The notes under the pieces were generated by a model that was not told where the DNA came from, ran no database searches, and was given only the letters and a program-made list of their open reading frames with translations. A DNA stretch of 58,296 bases, taken from positions 1 to 58,296 of the forward strand of contig DGLB01000037.1 in NCBI GenBank assembly GCA_002387845.1, read 5' to 3'. The position numbers and the translations under genes were made by a program. Below are positions 23,519-31,317 of the stretch, piece by piece. The DNA is from Stenotrophomonas maltophilia. GTDB taxonomy: Bacteria; Pseudomonadota; Gammaproteobacteria; Xanthomonadales; Xanthomonadaceae. Each line of letters begins with the position of its first letter. The first letter of the stretch is position 1.

Positions 23519-24610
23519 TTACTTGAACTCGCTGGACCAGTAGCCTTCGATCTGGGTCACCAGTTCCGCCGGCAGCGGGACGTAGTGCAGTTCGTTGGCC
23601 TGGGCCTGGCCGTTCTCGAAGGCCCACTTGAAGAACGCCAGGGTGTCCTTGCTGCGCTTGGCATCCTTGGGCTGCTTGTGCATCAGCATGAAGTTGGTGG
23701 CGGTGATCGGCCATGCCTGGTCGCCCGGCGCATTGGTGATGACCAGGTTGAAGTCCTTGGCGCTGGCCCAATCGGCGCTGGCAGCCGCGGCGGCGAAGGT
23801 TTCAGCGGTCGGCTGCACCCAGTTGCCGGCGGCGTTCTGCATCGAGGCATACGGCATGCCGTTCTGCAGCGCGTAGGCCAGTTCGACGTAGCCGATCGAA
23901 CCCTTGATCTGCTTCACGTACGAAGCGACGCCTTCATTGCCCTTGCCACCCACGCCGTCCGGCCACTGCACCGAGGTGCCTTCGCCCACCTTGCTCTTCC
24001 AGTCCGGGCTGACCTTGGACAGGTAGTTGGAGAAGTTGAAGGTGGTGCCCGAACCGTCGGAACGGTGGACCAGGGTGATCTTGCCGTCGGGCAGCTTCAC
24101 GCCCGGGTTGGCTGCGACGATGGCCGGGTCGTTCCAGGTCTTGACCTTGCCCAGGAAGATGTCGGCCAGCAGCGCACCGCTCAGGCGCAGCTTGCCGGCT
24201 TCCAGGCCTTCAATGTTGACCACCGGAACCACGCCGCCGATGGCGGACGGGAACTGGCCAAGGCCGGCCTGGGCCAGCTCTTCGCTGGACAGCGGCTTGT
24301 CGGAGGAACCGAAGTCGACGGTGCCGGCCTTGATCTGGGCGATACCGCCACCCGAACCGATCGACTGGTAGTTGACCTTGGCACCGGTGGCGGCGTTGTA
24401 GTCGGCCGACCACTTGGACACCAGCGGGAAGATGAAGGAGGCACCGGCACCGGAGATCTCGGCGCTGATCTTGTCGCCTGCGGCCGGAGCGGCAGCGGGG
24501 GCGTCGGCCGCCGGAGCGGTGGCCTGGCCTTCAGCGGCAGGCTTGCAGGCGGACAGGCCCAGGGCGATGGCCAGGGAAAGGGCGGCGAAGCCGGCCGATT
24601 GCAGTTTCAT
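23519..24610 (-). CDS. pstS: Phosphate-binding lipoprotein PstS (first paralogue)
   Basis: A 363-residue periplasmic phosphate receptor. The signal peptide ends in the lipobox LSAC (Cys near residue 22), followed by an Ala-rich linker of about 25 residues. The PstS fold then starts at GAGASFIFPLVSKW, with phosphate-contacting motifs SIGSGGGIAQI, DFGSSD and HRSDGSGTTFNF. It is first in the pstSCAB-phoU operon and has its own Pho-box-like site. It closely resembles the adjacent gene at 24866-25882 but differs by being lipid-anchored. Confidence 0.95.
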   Translation of the reverse strand: MKLQSAGFAALSLAIALGLSACKPAAEGQATAPAADAPAAAPAAGDKISAEISGAGASFIFPLVSKWSADYNAATGAKVNYQSIGSGGGIAQIKAGTVDFGSSDKPLSSEELAQAGLGQFPSAIGGVVPVVNIEGLEAGKLRLSGALLADIFLGKVKTWNDPAIVAANPGVKLPDGKITLVHRSDGSGTTFNFSNYLSKVSPDWKSKVGEGTSVQWPDGVGGKGNEGVASYVKQIKGSIGYVELAYALQNGMPYASMQNAAGNWVQPTAETFAAAAASADWASAKDFNLVITNAPGDQAWPITATNFMLMHKQPKDAKRSKDTLAFFKWAFENGQAQANELHYVPLPAELVTQIEGYWSSEFK

Positions 24611-24674
24611 GCGTCACTCCATAGCGGGAAAAGGGCCGGGCTGGCCGGCTGACGCTGCTATGAAATGATGTTTT

Positions 24675-24693
24675 TGTTACAGCCGTATGACGC
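24675..24693 (-). promoter_or_regulatory. Candidate Pho box of the pstS-pstCAB-phoU operon
   Basis: On the minus strand GCGTCATACGGCTGTAACA contains GTCA and GTAA half-sites exactly 11 bases apart, as in the PhoB consensus CTGTCAT-N4-CTGTCAC. It lies 65-83 bases upstream of the lipoprotein pstS start. Confidence 0.65.
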
Positions 24694-24784
24694 CCCTGCC
24701 GACCTGCATGGGATGCCTGTCTAAACAATCACTTGCGCGAGTAAATGGCGGGAGGCAAGCTGCGCCCGGGCAGGTGTCTGAAAC

Positions 24785-24812
24785 AAAAAAGCGCGGATCA
24801 GAGGATCCGCGC
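24785..24812 (-). terminator. Rho-independent terminator of the second pstS gene
   Basis: On the minus strand a perfect 9-bp stem (GCGCGGATC/GATCCGCGC) with a 4-base loop is followed by six T. It lies 54 bases past the stop and shows that the upstream pstS paralogue is a separate transcript. Confidence 0.88.
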
Positions 24813-24865
24813 CCGGGGGTGCCGCCAAGGGGAGAGAGGACCTGGCGGCACCGTTGCCTGGTGAA

Positions 24866-25882
24866 TCAGTACTTCAGGTTCTGCGACCAGTAGGTGTCGA
24901 TCTGCTTGACCAGCGAGTCCGGCAGCGGCACGTAGTCCAGCTGCTTGGCCTGGGCGTCGCCGTTCTTGTAGATCCAGCGGAAGAACTCCTGGCTGGCCTT
25001 GGCACCGGCGGCGTTCTTGGGCTGCTTCTGCATCAGGATGAAGTTGGTGGCGGTGATCGGCCACGCTTCAGCACCCGGGGCGTTGGTCATGACCAGGTAG
25101 AAGTCCTTGGCGTTGGCCCAGTCGGCGCTGGCAGCGGCGGCCGAGAACGAGGCGTCGCTCGGCTGCACGATCTTGCCGGCGGCGTTCTTCATGGCGGTGT
25201 ACGCCAGCTTGTTCTGCAGGGCGTAGGACAGTTCGACGTAGCCGATGCCGCCCTTGATCTGCTTGACGTAAGCGGCGACGCCTTCGTTGCCCTTGCCGCC
25301 GATGCCGACCGGCCACTGCACCGAGGTGCCTTCACCGACCTTGCTCTTCCACTCCGGGCTGACCTTGGACAGGTAGTTGACGAAGTTGAAGGTGGTGCCC
25401 GAACCATCGGAGCGGTGCACGACGGTGATCTTGCCGTCCGGCAGCTTCACGCCCGGGTTCAGCGCGGCAATGGCCGGGTCGTTCCAGGTCTTGATCTTGC
25501 CCTGGAAGATGTTGGCGAGGGTCGGGCCATCCAGCTTCAGCGCGCCCGGGGCGACACCGGCCACGTTGACCACCGGCACCACGCCGCCGATCACCGACGG
25601 GAACTGGGCCAGGCCGGCCGCCGCCAGTTCTTCCGGCTTCAGCGGAGCGTCGGACGAACCGAAGTCCACGGTCTTGGCCTTGATCTGGGCGATACCACCG
25701 CCGGAACCGATCGACTGGTAGTTGACCTTCTTGCCGGTGGCGGCGTTGTAGTCGGCCGACCACTTGGACATGACCGGATAGATGAACGAAGCGCCTGCGC
25801 CGGTGACATCGGCGGCATTGGCGGCAAACACGGAGGACGCGGCGATGACGGCAACGGCAAGGCGCGACTTGAAGTGGATCAC
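24866..25882 (-). CDS. pstS: Soluble periplasmic phosphate-binding protein PstS (second paralogue)
   Basis: A 338-residue PstS with a classical type I signal peptide (MIHFKSRLAVAVIAASSVFA then ANAAD), not a lipobox. The mature part is almost co-linear with the neighbouring lipoprotein PstS: the same GAGASFIYP, SIGSGGGIAQI, DFGSSD, HRSDGSGTTFNF and WPITATNF blocks. It is transcribed alone, from a promoter with a multi-site Pho box (25935-25987), and ends at a strong terminator. The pair probably arose by tandem duplication followed by a change in membrane anchoring. Confidence 0.95.
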   Translation of the reverse strand: MIHFKSRLAVAVIAASSVFAANAADVTGAGASFIYPVMSKWSADYNAATGKKVNYQSIGSGGGIAQIKAKTVDFGSSDAPLKPEELAAAGLAQFPSVIGGVVPVVNVAGVAPGALKLDGPTLANIFQGKIKTWNDPAIAALNPGVKLPDGKITVVHRSDGSGTTFNFVNYLSKVSPEWKSKVGEGTSVQWPVGIGGKGNEGVAAYVKQIKGGIGYVELSYALQNKLAYTAMKNAAGKIVQPSDASFSAAAASADWANAKDFYLVMTNAPGAEAWPITATNFILMQKQPKNAAGAKASQEFFRWIYKNGDAQAKQLDYVPLPDSLVKQIDTYWSQNLKY

Positions 25883-25934
25883 GGGGTGGCTCCTGGGATG
25901 GATGGTGGTGCGGGGTGTCCCGCCCGGCGCTCAT

Positions 25935-25987
25935 TTCATAACGGTTGAATGACAGCGCAGCGACTGTCATATGACGCAGGCGTGACA
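25935..25987 (-). promoter_or_regulatory. Multi-site Pho box and promoter of the second pstS gene
   Basis: Reading the minus strand from 25987, GTCA-type half-sites occur at exact 11-base intervals: TGTCAC, CGTCAT, AGTCGC (one mismatch) and TGTCAT. This makes two adjacent Pho boxes. A -10-like TATGAA (25935-25940) follows about 9 bases after the last half-site. The gene start is 52 bases further. Confidence 0.82.
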
Positions 25988-26022
25988 CCGCTGAGGTTCG
26001 GCCGTTCGATGTCGGGGGAGGG

Positions 26023-26045
26023 GTAGGGTCGGTCGATAGACGACC
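26023..26045 (+). repeat. GTAG-headed REP (GGTCG/CGACC stem variant)
   Basis: A GTAG head followed by GGTCG, a 9-base loop GTCGATAGA and CGACC. The element at 56441-56463 has the same loop but stem AGTCG/CGACT, a compensated base-pair change. Confidence 0.7.
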
Positions 26046-26093
26046 GCACGGAAGCGCTCCACGCCCGGTGACGCATGACCGCAAATCGAAAAC

Positions 26094-26128
26094 GAAAAAA
26101 AGGGCGCAGCCCAAGCTGCGCCCTTTTT
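26094..26128. terminator. Bidirectional terminator next to the porin gene
   Basis: Stem GGGCGCAGC/GCTGCGCCC (26102-26110, 26115-26123) with loop CCAA is flanked by A-run and T-run, so it works on both strands. On the minus strand it ends the porin gene 23 bases after its stop. Confidence 0.88.
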
Positions 26129-26150
26129 CATTACAACCGACTACCCGGAC

Positions 26151-27362
26151 TTACCAGAAGAACTGCAGGCGCGCTTCCAGGATGTTCGGATCGTCATTGA
26201 CGAAGGTACGGCTGGTCGAGCTGTACTTCTTGCTGTCCACCATCACGTAGTTCAGCATGAACTTGGTGTTGGAGCGCCAGTAGTAGTTCACGCCCACGGT
26301 CCAGATGTCCATCTTGCCGCCCAGCACGCCGTCCACGATCGGCGGGCGACCGGCGACCGGGTTGGCGGTCAGGTTGCCATCGTCCAGGTTCATCGAATCG
26401 TAGCGCGCACCCAGCTGCCACATGCCACGGCCCGGCTCGTCCGGCAGGCCGGTGCTCGGCACGCCGCTCTTGTAGCCCCAGCTTTCGCCGGTGATGTTCC
26501 ACAGGCCGCTGACGTAGAAACCGTCGCTGGTGTAGTTGTCGCGCGTCATGCGCTTGGCCTTGCTGGTGTAGTACTCGGCCTGGGCCTTGAACGGACCACC
26601 GATGTACATGGCTTCGGCACCCAGGGTGCTGACCTTGTCGGTGTCGGTCATGTTGCCGCTGTCGACCAGGCGCGCGGTGGCGAGGTCGGCGTTCGGACGG
26701 GCACGCACGCGCAGGGTGTCGGCGTCGGTGTCGTAGTCAACATAGCTCAGGCCGAAGTGCAGGACCTGGCCCTTCTCATTGATCGGAGCCCAGGTACCAC
26801 GTGCACCGTAGCCGCTGCCGTGGGCCAGGTTGCGGGTCAGCTCGCGGCCGAAGGCGGCAGCGGTGATCGACCAGTTGTTGTCGCCGTAGCTGTAGGCACC
26901 ACCCAGACGACGGGCGACCGCGTAGGTGTTGGTGACCGCTGCCTTGGAGATGAAGTCGTTGTTCTTGGTGCTGGACAGTTCTTCCAGGCTGTTGGGCTGC
27001 TTGAACTGGCCGGCCTGGATGAAGTGGTTGGAGTTGCCGCCCAGTTTGTACTTGACGTTGGTGTCGAGGAACTTGTCGGCCTTGGCGTCGTAACCGACGA
27101 CCCATTCCACGTTGCCCGGGCCCTTGCCCTTGAGCACCAGTTCGGCGCGGCGCAGTTCGAACTCGCTGTCCTTGCCGTTGCCTGCGTCGCCGCCGTTGAG
27201 GTCGGTCACATCGTTGTCGAACCAGTTGCCGTCGGCCTGGACCAGGCCTTCAAAGGTGATCTCCGAACCACCGATCACGTCGATGGCCACTTCGGCGTGG
27301 GCGGCCGGCACGTACAGCGCGGCGACCACGGCCGCAGTGAGGAGTTGGCGATGCAGTTTCAT
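26151..27362 (-). CDS. OprO/OprP-type phosphate/polyphosphate-selective porin
   Basis: A 403-residue outer-membrane beta-barrel protein. The signal peptide MKLHRQLLTAAVVAALYVPA ends at AHA. Beta-strand alternation runs throughout, and the protein ends in a terminal aromatic (LQFFW) required for BAM insertion. The family signature appears as ELRRAELVLKGKGPGNVEWVVGYD and QFKQPNSLEELSSTKNNDF. It probably forms a trimeric phosphate channel feeding the adjacent PstS proteins. ATG 27362 is preferred because it begins the signal peptide. A Pho-box-like sequence lies about 66-84 bases upstream. Substrate choice between phosphate and pyrophosphate cannot be made from sequence. Confidence 0.9.
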   Translation of the reverse strand: MKLHRQLLTAAVVAALYVPAAHAEVAIDVIGGSEITFEGLVQADGNWFDNDVTDLNGGDAGNGKDSEFELRRAELVLKGKGPGNVEWVVGYDAKADKFLDTNVKYKLGGNSNHFIQAGQFKQPNSLEELSSTKNNDFISKAAVTNTYAVARRLGGAYSYGDNNWSITAAAFGRELTRNLAHGSGYGARGTWAPINEKGQVLHFGLSYVDYDTDADTLRVRARPNADLATARLVDSGNMTDTDKVSTLGAEAMYIGGPFKAQAEYYTSKAKRMTRDNYTSDGFYVSGLWNITGESWGYKSGVPSTGLPDEPGRGMWQLGARYDSMNLDDGNLTANPVAGRPPIVDGVLGGKMDIWTVGVNYYWRSNTKFMLNYVMVDSKKYSSTSRTFVNDDPNILEARLQFFW

Positions 27363-27427
27363 GGAGAGGAGCCTTGCAGGCAGGTGGGAAGATGCTGCGC
27401 AGGCTAGATCGTGAAGATTGCGTAAAT

Positions 27428-27446
27428 GTGACAGTTCCAGACAATA
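27428..27446 (-). promoter_or_regulatory. Weak Pho-box-like site upstream of the porin
   Basis: On the minus strand TATTGTCTGGAACTGTCAC contains two TGTC half-sites, but 10 rather than 11 bases apart. Context (phosphate porin) supports PhoB control; the spacing argues for caution. Confidence 0.35.
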
Positions 27447-27544
27447 CGGCTCCGGCACGGAGCCACGCGCCGTCAGGGGCTGCCATTGATGCCAGATCCA
27501 GATGACTGCGCGGTTGCGCGCAGATGGCAGTCACGCCGCCCGGT

Positions 27545-28219
27545 TCAGGCGGCGGTTTTCTGCTTGAAGCGGCACAGGTCGCGGATCACGCACTGCGGGC
27601 AGTCCGGCTTGCGTGCCTTGCACACATAGCGGCCGTGCAGGATCAGCCAATGGTGGGCATCCAGCAGGAACTCGGCCGGAATCACCTTGACCAGCAGGTC
27701 TTCGACCGCGCGAACGTCCTTGCCCGGGGCCAGGCCGGTGCGGTTGGCGACCCGGAAGATGTGGGTGTCCACCGCCATCACCGGTTCGCCGAAGGCGGTA
27801 TTGAGCACCACGTTGGCGGTCTTGCGACCGACGCCGGGCAGGGCTTCCAGCGCGACGCGGTCGCGCGGCACCTCACCGCCGTGCTGCTCGATCAGCAGGC
27901 GGCAGGTGGCAATCACATTCCTGGCCTTGGCGTTGAACAGGCCGATGGTCAAAATGTACTTTTTCAGCCCTTCCTCGCCCAGCGCGAGGATGGCCTGCGG
28001 CGTGTTGGCCACGGGAAACAGCTTGCGGGTGGCTTTGTTGACGCCAACGTCGGTGGCCTGCGCCGACAGCGCAACGGCGACCAGCAGTTCGAACGGAGTG
28101 CTGTATTCCAGTTCGGTCTTCGGGTGCGGATTGAGCTCGCGCAGGCGGGTGAACATCTCCACCACGTCGGCCTTGGGCATGCGCGCGCTGCGCGGTGCGG
28201 CCTTGGTTACAGGGGGCAT
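27545..28219 (-). CDS. nth: Endonuclease III (DNA glycosylase/AP lyase)
   Basis: A 224-residue bifunctional base-excision-repair enzyme that removes oxidised pyrimidines. The helix-hairpin-helix is LPGVGRKTANVVL, with the catalytic Lys in GRKTA. The catalytic Asp is in AVDTHIFRV. The C-terminal [4Fe-4S] cluster is bound by four cysteines in CKARKPDCPQCVIRDLC (spacing C-x6-C-x2-C-x5-C). Length is slightly above E. coli because of a 13-residue N-terminal extension. Its ATG overlaps the stop codon of the upstream small gene by one base. Confidence 0.96.
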   Translation of the reverse strand: MPPVTKAAPRSARMPKADVVEMFTRLRELNPHPKTELEYSTPFELLVAVALSAQATDVGVNKATRKLFPVANTPQAILALGEEGLKKYILTIGLFNAKARNVIATCRLLIEQHGGEVPRDRVALEALPGVGRKTANVVLNTAFGEPVMAVDTHIFRVANRTGLAPGKDVRAVEDLLVKVIPAEFLLDAHHWLILHGRYVCKARKPDCPQCVIRDLCRFKQKTAA

Positions 28220-28584
28220 CAGGACGGATTTCCGGCGGCCTTGGCCTTCGCCCGCGCCAGAATGGCGGCGGCGGCAGCAGGCAGGGCGGGCTTGAGGTCG
28301 GGGGTAGGGGCGGGCGGTGCGCGCCGGGCGTCGCGTTCGGCGGCGCGCCGGGCCAGGCGCACGCTTCGCTGGCGATAGCGGTCGCGGGCGTCCCAGGCAC
28401 GGCGCAGCTGCTGCTGCGCTGCCAACAGCTGGGCGGGCAGGTCGGGGTGGTCCGGCAGCAGGCGGTCATCGCCTGCGGCGGGCACATAATCCATCAGCCC
28501 GGCCTCCAGCGCGGCGTCGAGGTTATCGGCCAACACCTGCTGCAGCAGCTGAACGGGCAGGGGAAGGTGAACCACGGAAACCAC
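28219..28584 (-). CDS. Uncharacterised 121-residue protein coupled to nth
   Basis: The family is not recognised. A GTG start (28584, or 28575) gives a mostly helical, charged protein. It has an N-terminal hydrophobic/acidic part (LPVQLLQQVLADNLDAALEA), a Gln/Arg-rich amphipathic middle (AAQQQLRRAWDARDRYRQRS) and an Ala/Pro/Lys-rich tail. There is no signal peptide or membrane segment. Its TGA overlaps the nth ATG (28219-28221), so it is co-transcribed and translationally coupled with nth, which is the main evidence that it is real. It may be a repair-associated or DNA-binding accessory (inference only). Confidence 0.6.
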   Translation of the reverse strand: MVSVVHLPLPVQLLQQVLADNLDAALEAGLMDYVPAAGDDRLLPDHPDLPAQLLAAQQQLRRAWDARDRYRQRSVRLARRAAERDARRAPPAPTPDLKPALPAAAAAILARAKAKAAGNPS

Positions 28585-28742
28585 CCGGAAAACGTTAAAA
28601 AAAAGTGATATTGAACTCTTGAAACCCAGACGGGTCAGAGCCTGCGTCGTTAGTGGCGATTCAACGTTGCGGCGGCTATCCTAACCCGTCGCCTCAGGGC
28701 GACCAAATTCGTCCTGAGTTACCACCCCTGGAGAAATGTTTG

Positions 28743-29444
28743 ATGAAGTTGCGTGCTATCGCGGTCGCTGTCGCGGCCCTGGCCCTGACGGGCAATGCCT
28801 TCGCCCAGGACACCTCGTCCGAAAAGGGCAAGCTGAGCTATTACTTCGGTTACGACTACGGCAACAACCTGGCCGAGCTGACCGCGCGCGGTGAACAGCT
28901 GGACATCAACTCGGTGGTGAAGGGTCTGCAGGACGCCTACGCCAAGAAGCAGCCGGCGATCACCGCCGAGCAGCTGAAGCCGGCCGTTGAAGCGTTCCAG
29001 AAGCGCGAGCAGGGTCGTGCCCAGGCCGCCAAGGCCGAGTACGAAAAGGCCGCTGCTGAAAACAAGACCAAGAGCACCCAGTTCCTGGCCGCCAACAAGG
29101 CCAAGGCCGGCGTGCAGGCGCTGCCGAGCGGCGTGCAGTACCGCGTGATCGATGCCGGCAAGGGTGCCAAGCCGACCCAGGCCAGCACCGTGCAGCTGGA
29201 AGTGGCCGGTCCGTTCCCGTTCGGCAACCGTCCGCAGGAAGCCCGCCCGGCCCAGCAGATTCCGTCGATCAAGGTCAGCGAAGTCGAAATGAAGGCCATG
29301 CGCGAGACCCTGCTGCAGATGCCGGCCGGCTCGAAGTGGGAAGTCACCCTGCCGCCGGAACAGGCCTACGGTGCCGACCCGCGCACCCCGTTCCCGCCGA
29401 ACGTCGCCGTCCAGTTCGAAATCAAGCTGGTCAGCGTCAAGTAA
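28743..29444 (+). CDS. FkpA-like periplasmic protein with degenerate FKBP domain
   Basis: A 233-residue exported protein. The signal peptide is MKLRAIAVAVAALALTGNAF plus AQ. An FKBP N-terminal dimerisation/chaperone domain follows (SYYFGYDYGNNLAEL..., about 30-125, with a long charged helix). A C-terminal FKBP-like domain opens with LPSGVQYRVIDAGKGAKPT and ends MPAGSKWEVTLPPEQAYGAD...FEIKLVSV. Between these, the usual FKBP core (YTG, DG..FDSS and adjacent Phe residues) is missing and replaced by a Pro-rich loop, so isomerase activity is doubtful. It is probably a folding chaperone for outer-membrane proteins. GGAG lies 9 bases before ATG 28743. A strong terminator follows. Confidence 0.85.
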   Translation: MKLRAIAVAVAALALTGNAFAQDTSSEKGKLSYYFGYDYGNNLAELTARGEQLDINSVVKGLQDAYAKKQPAITAEQLKPAVEAFQKREQGRAQAAKAEYEKAAAENKTKSTQFLAANKAKAGVQALPSGVQYRVIDAGKGAKPTQASTVQLEVAGPFPFGNRPQEARPAQQIPSIKVSEVEMKAMRETLLQMPAGSKWEVTLPPEQAYGADPRTPFPPNVAVQFEIKLVSVK

Positions 29445-29463
29445 TCAGCTACGGAAACACCCG

Positions 29464-29496
29464 ACGCGCCGATGGAAACATCGGCGCGTTTTTGTT
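29464..29496 (+). terminator. Rho-independent terminator after the FKBP-like gene
   Basis: Perfect 11-bp stem ACGCGCCGATG/CATCGGCGCGT with loop GAAA, followed by TTTTTGTTT, 19 bases past the stop. Confidence 0.92.
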
Positions 29497-29588
29497 TGCG
29501 CGAACAGCCGGCCCCCTCCCAACAGGAAACAACTGAAGCGCTGCTGTTCGCGAAACCCCAATGCGCTACTGTTACAGACTGCACGACC

Positions 29589-30392
29589 ATGGAAGACCCA
29601 CAGCATGCACCACCCACTCCCTGCATCGGCATCTGCGCGCTGGATCGCGCCGGCCTGTGTACGGGCTGCCTGCGCACGATGGACGAGATTGCAGGATGGC
29701 GTGACATGAGCCGCGAACAACAGCAGCACGTCATGCAGCACACGCTGCGGCTGCGCGAGCAGCTGCGGCAATCCCTGCACGGTTCGCTGGCCGACCATGA
29801 ACGCCTGCTGCGCGCATTGCATCCGCTGGATGCGCCGCCGTCCGGCGATGGCTGGAACCGCAGTGAGCTGATCGACCTGCTGCCGCCCGGGCCACCGGTG
29901 GAAGCGGCGGTGCTGGCCGGCATCGTGCCGCGCGCCAGTGGCGCCCAGGTCATTCTGACCCGGCGCACCGAGACCCTGCGCCAGCACGGGGGCCAGGTCG
30001 GCTTTCCCGGCGGGCGCACCGAACCGGACGATCGCGATGCGGTTGCCGCCGCCCTGCGCGAAAGCAACGAGGAAATCGCGCTGCCGTTTGATCGCGTGCA
30101 GCCGCTGGGTTATCTCGATCCGTTCGTCACCATCACCGGGTATCGCGTGATGCCGGTGGTGGCGGTGATCGATCCGGACTTCGTCGCCGTGCCGCAACCG
30201 GCCGAAGTGGCCGAAGTCTTTGAAGTGCCGCTGGACTACCTGCTTGACCCCGCCAACCTGCACCAGGTGGAAATCGAACACCGCGGACGCATCCGCCACG
30301 TGCTGGAATACGGCTGGCCCGGCCAGCGCATCTGGGGGGCCACCGCCGCCATGCTGTACAACCTGCGACGCCGACTGGAGCAGCTTGCATGA
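29589..30392 (+). CDS. DUF1289-NUDIX fusion, CoA pyrophosphatase-like hydrolase
   Basis: A 267-residue two-domain protein. Residues 9-50 form a DUF1289 module with conserved cysteines (PCIGICALDRAGLCTGCLRT), likely a small Zn or Fe-S binding unit. Residues about 100-267 form a NUDIX hydrolase of the NudL/CoAse type. Its diagnostic LRQHGGQVGFPGG precedes the Nudix box starting at Gly141 (GGRTEPDDRDAVAAALRE, then SNEEI). NudL-type enzymes hydrolyse CoA derivatives to phosphopantetheine and 3',5'-ADP. ATG 29589 fits the DUF1289 start. It is coupled to sseA by ATGA. DUF1289 is usually a separate small protein. Confidence 0.88.
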   Translation: MEDPQHAPPTPCIGICALDRAGLCTGCLRTMDEIAGWRDMSREQQQHVMQHTLRLREQLRQSLHGSLADHERLLRALHPLDAPPSGDGWNRSELIDLLPPGPPVEAAVLAGIVPRASGAQVILTRRTETLRQHGGQVGFPGGRTEPDDRDAVAAALRESNEEIALPFDRVQPLGYLDPFVTITGYRVMPVVAVIDPDFVAVPQPAEVAEVFEVPLDYLLDPANLHQVEIEHRGRIRHVLEYGWPGQRIWGATAAMLYNLRRRLEQLA

Positions 30393-31288
30393 ACACCGCC
30401 ACCGACTGGACCCCATTGATCGATGCCGCCACCCTGGCTGCCATGCTCGGCCAGGACGCACCACGCCTGCTCGATGCCCGCGCAACCGCCAGCGCCCCCC
30501 GCGTGCTGGATGCCCGCTTCTCGCTGGCTGATCCGCAGTCGGGAGCCGCCGCCTACGCGCAGGGCCATATTGCCGGCGCGGTGCACGCCGATCTGAATCG
30601 CGACCTGGCCGATCTCGGCAAGGTGGCCGAGGGTCGGCATCCGCTCCCGGACAGCGCGGTGTTTGCCGACCAGCTGGGTCGCTGGGGGATCGGCCCGGAT
30701 ACCCCGGTGGTGGTCTATGACGCCGGCGACGGCAGCATGGCCGCGGCCCGCGCGTGGTGGATGCTGCGGTTGATCGGCCACACCCGGGTTGCCGTGCTCG
30801 ATGGCGGCCTGGCCGCGTGGCAGAACGCTGGCTACCCGCTCACGACAGCGGTGCCTGCGCTGACCGCACTGCCGCCATACCCCGGCCAGTTCGACCGGGA
30901 CCAGATCGCCTCGGTGGACGAGATTGCCGCGCGCCTCAAGCATGCCCCTGGCTGGCTGCTCGACGCACGCGCGGGCGAGCGGTTCCGTGGCGAAGTGGAG
31001 CCGCTGGATCCCGTGGCGGGCCACGTGCCGGGTGCAGTCAACCGCCCCTTCGCATTGAACATCCATGAGGGCCGGCTGCGCCCGGCCGCGGATCTGCGCG
31101 CCGCGCTGCAGCCGCTGATCGGCACGCATGATCCCAGCCAGGTCGTGTTGATGTGCGGCTCAGGCGTCACTGCCTGCCATCTGTTGCTGGCGATGGAAGT
31201 GGCCGGGCTGGCCGGCGCACGTGTCTATCCGGGCTCGTGGAGCGGCTGGGTCAGCGATTCCCGTCGGCCAGTCGCGACCGGGCCCTGA
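30389..31288 (+). CDS. sseA: 3-mercaptopyruvate/thiosulfate sulfurtransferase
   Basis: A 299-residue tandem rhodanese. An inactive N-terminal rhodanese domain (about 10-150, with GHIAGAVHADLN and VVVYDAGDGSMAA) is followed by an active C-terminal domain. The C-terminal loop CGSGVTA has catalytic Cys256; the loop sequence favours 3-mercaptopyruvate over thiosulfate. It transfers sulfane sulfur to thiophilic acceptors such as cyanide or thioredoxin, in cytoplasm or periplasm; no signal peptide is visible. It overlaps the NUDIX gene by ATGA. Confidence 0.93.
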   Translation: MNTATDWTPLIDAATLAAMLGQDAPRLLDARATASAPRVLDARFSLADPQSGAAAYAQGHIAGAVHADLNRDLADLGKVAEGRHPLPDSAVFADQLGRWGIGPDTPVVVYDAGDGSMAAARAWWMLRLIGHTRVAVLDGGLAAWQNAGYPLTTAVPALTALPPYPGQFDRDQIASVDEIAARLKHAPGWLLDARAGERFRGEVEPLDPVAGHVPGAVNRPFALNIHEGRLRPAADLRAALQPLIGTHDPSQVVLMCGSGVTACHLLLAMEVAGLAGARVYPGSWSGWVSDSRRPVATGP

Positions 31289-31317
31289 CGCGGGCAATTC
31301 GTCGCCACGCGCAGGGG

